Below, in pieces: positions 62,950 through 64,000 of a stretch of 64,000 nt of DNA (position 1 is its first letter; the number at the start of each line of letters is the position of its first letter). The stretch comes from Melanopsichium pennsylvanicum (taxonomy: Eukaryota; Basidiomycota; Ustilaginomycetes; Ustilaginales): positions 124,001 through 188,000 of the forward strand of contig OAPG01000020.1 in NCBI GenBank assembly GCA_900208305.1, read 5' to 3'. Below the pieces are notes generated by a model, which searched no databases, was not told the DNA's origin, and was given only the letters and a program-made list of their open reading frames with translations. Position numbers and translations under genes: made by a program.

Positions 62950-64000
62950 ATGGGAGCTTCCTCCCGAAAGGGCAAGTCAAAACTAAACGAAAGTGATGAC
63001 GCCGTCGAGCCATCCAACGGTCTCTCTGCATCCGACTCTTCCAACCTTCTCCGCCCAAAGAGCAAGGACTCGCTCGCCGTGTCCGACAACGCTGTCGGTA
63101 CCAACGGCAACAACGCCTCTTCAGCCCCTGCAAAGATGATCGAAAAGCGAGGTGGCGTCAGCAGACACGAATCTCCCCTGCCATCCCCATCACCCTCGGC
63201 GCGCAATGTGCTCGAGGGCCAGGACGTCGAAAGTGAAGCAGGCAGCCTTGCAGCTGCCAGATCGACACCATCCGATGCAGCGCCCCTGTCTGCCAATAAC
63301 GCCGCATCACAAGCCACGTCTGCATCCACAGCTGCTACCATCCTCTCTAACCCCCTCGCACAGAACGCCTCTGGCTTCCCAGCTTCCGTCGGCAAAGGTT
63401 CTCAGCCCGCATCCGCATCCGCAGCCGCATCCGTAGCCGACCAGGTACGAACCTTTGACATTGATGACATGATCTCTCGTCTTCTCGAAGCAGGTTATTC
63501 CGGCAAGATCCCCAAACCCGCGCTCAAAAATGCAGAAATCACCGCCGTCTGTCAAGCAGCACGAGAAATTTTTTTGTCACAACCCACCCTCATCGAACTC
63601 AGCCCACCGGTCAAGATTGTTGGCGACACCCACGGACAATATCATGATCTTCTCCGCCTGTTTGAAATGTGCGGCTTCCCTCCTTCAGCCAATTACCTCT
63701 TCCTCGGCGACTACGTGGATCGTGGCAAACAGTCGTTGGAAACCATCCTGCTGTTGCTGTGTTATAAGATCAAGTATCCCGAAAACTTTTTCCTGCTTCG
63801 TGGCAATCACGAATGCGCCAACGTCACGCGAGTGTATGGCTTCTACGACGAATGCAAACGTAGGGTCAACATCAAGATCTGGAAGACGTTTATCGATGTG
63901 TTCAACACTCTGCCCATTGCTGCGGTGGTGGCGTCCAAGATCTTTTGCGTGCACGGTGGACTGTCGCCAAGCTTGTCCAACATGGATGATATTCGACGTA
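62950..64000 (+). CDS. PPZ1: PPZ-type Ser/Thr protein phosphatase, 3'-truncated by window edge
   Basis: A PP1-related phosphatase of the fungal PPZ group, known for control of K+ and Na+ balance and cell-wall integrity. About 180 Ser/Ala-rich disordered residues precede the catalytic domain ([17 protein letters not shown]). The metal-binding blocks are intact as far as the edge: [44 protein letters not shown] and CVHGGLSP. The frame runs off the window at base 64000. Two in-frame ATGs are close together: 62926 (MFKSFGKI) and 62950 (MGASSRKGK). The second has Gly at position 2 with Ser and basic residues after it, a good N-myristoylation signal as in yeast Ppz1 (MGNSSSK), so I prefer it. Confidence 0.9.
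   Translation, partial: MGASSRKGKSKLNESDDAVEPSNGLSASDSSNLLRPKSKDSLAVSDNAVGTNGNNASSAPAKMIEKRGGVSRHESPLPSPSPSARNVLEGQDVESEAGSLAAARSTPSDAAPLSANNAASQATSASTAATILSNPLAQNASGFPASVGKGSQPASASAAASVADQVRTFDIDDMISRLLEAGYSGKIPKPALKNAEITAVCQAAREIFLSQPTLIELSPPVKIVGDTHGQYHDLLRLFEMCGFPPSANYLFLGDYVDRGKQSLETILLLLCYKIKYPENFFLLRGNHECANVTRVYGFYDECKRRVNIKIWKTFIDVFNTLPIAAVVASKIFCVHGGLSPSLSNMDDIRR

Overview
This 64 kb window is nuclear DNA of a basidiomycete fungus, most likely a smut or smut-related yeast of the Ustilaginomycotina. I infer this from gene density (about 26 protein genes), mostly intron-free long ORFs, Ser/Gln/Gly-rich disordered extensions, short GT-AG introns at 5' ends, and typical fungal orthologues (Dot5-like peroxiredoxin, Whi3/Scw1-type RRM protein, MGM101, PPZ-type phosphatase, Bna3-like aminotransferase). 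There are no bacterial operons, no CRISPR array, and no rRNA or convincing tRNA gene. I saw no intact transposon.

Layout. 1-9 kb: a Ser-rich protein running off the left edge, a nuclear peroxiredoxin, an unrecognised protein, a PP2A activator (PTPA/RRD) and an INO80F-like coiled-coil protein. 9-21 kb: threonyl-tRNA synthetase, a WW-domain protein, a GCIP-kynureninase fusion and a glycerol-phosphate acyltransferase fused to an AIG2/GGCT-like domain. 21-31 kb: mitochondrial Met-tRNA formyltransferase, a DHHC palmitoyltransferase, a kynurenine aminotransferase and an UNC93-like transporter. 31-43 kb: LTO1, a Whi3/Scw1-like RNA-binding protein, eIF3k, IPP isomerase and ribosomal protein uL6. 44-54 kb: an SGNH-like membrane protein, isovaleryl-CoA dehydrogenase, a putative eIF4E-binding protein and MGM101. 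55-64 kb: Leo1, eL37, eL30 and a PPZ-type phosphatase running off the right edge.

Themes. Translation is strongly represented (ThrRS, FMT, eIF3k, LTO1, uL6, eL37, eL30, a putative 4E-binding protein). Two enzymes that use kynurenine, kynureninase and kynurenine aminotransferase, lie about 9 kb apart. Mitochondrial functions are FMT, IVD, MGM101 and probably one form of the aminotransferase.

Most interesting observations: (1) a box C/D snoRNA candidate in the eIF3k intron whose guide matches the 18S rRNA site targeted by vertebrate SNORD44; (2) a single ORF joining a GCIP (cyclin-D-binding) domain to kynureninase; (3) a single ORF joining a GPT2/SCT1-type acyltransferase to an AIG2/GGCT-like domain; (4) long A/T/G homopolymers concentrated in convergent 3'-3' gaps. 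All calls come from reading the sequence; no database search was run.
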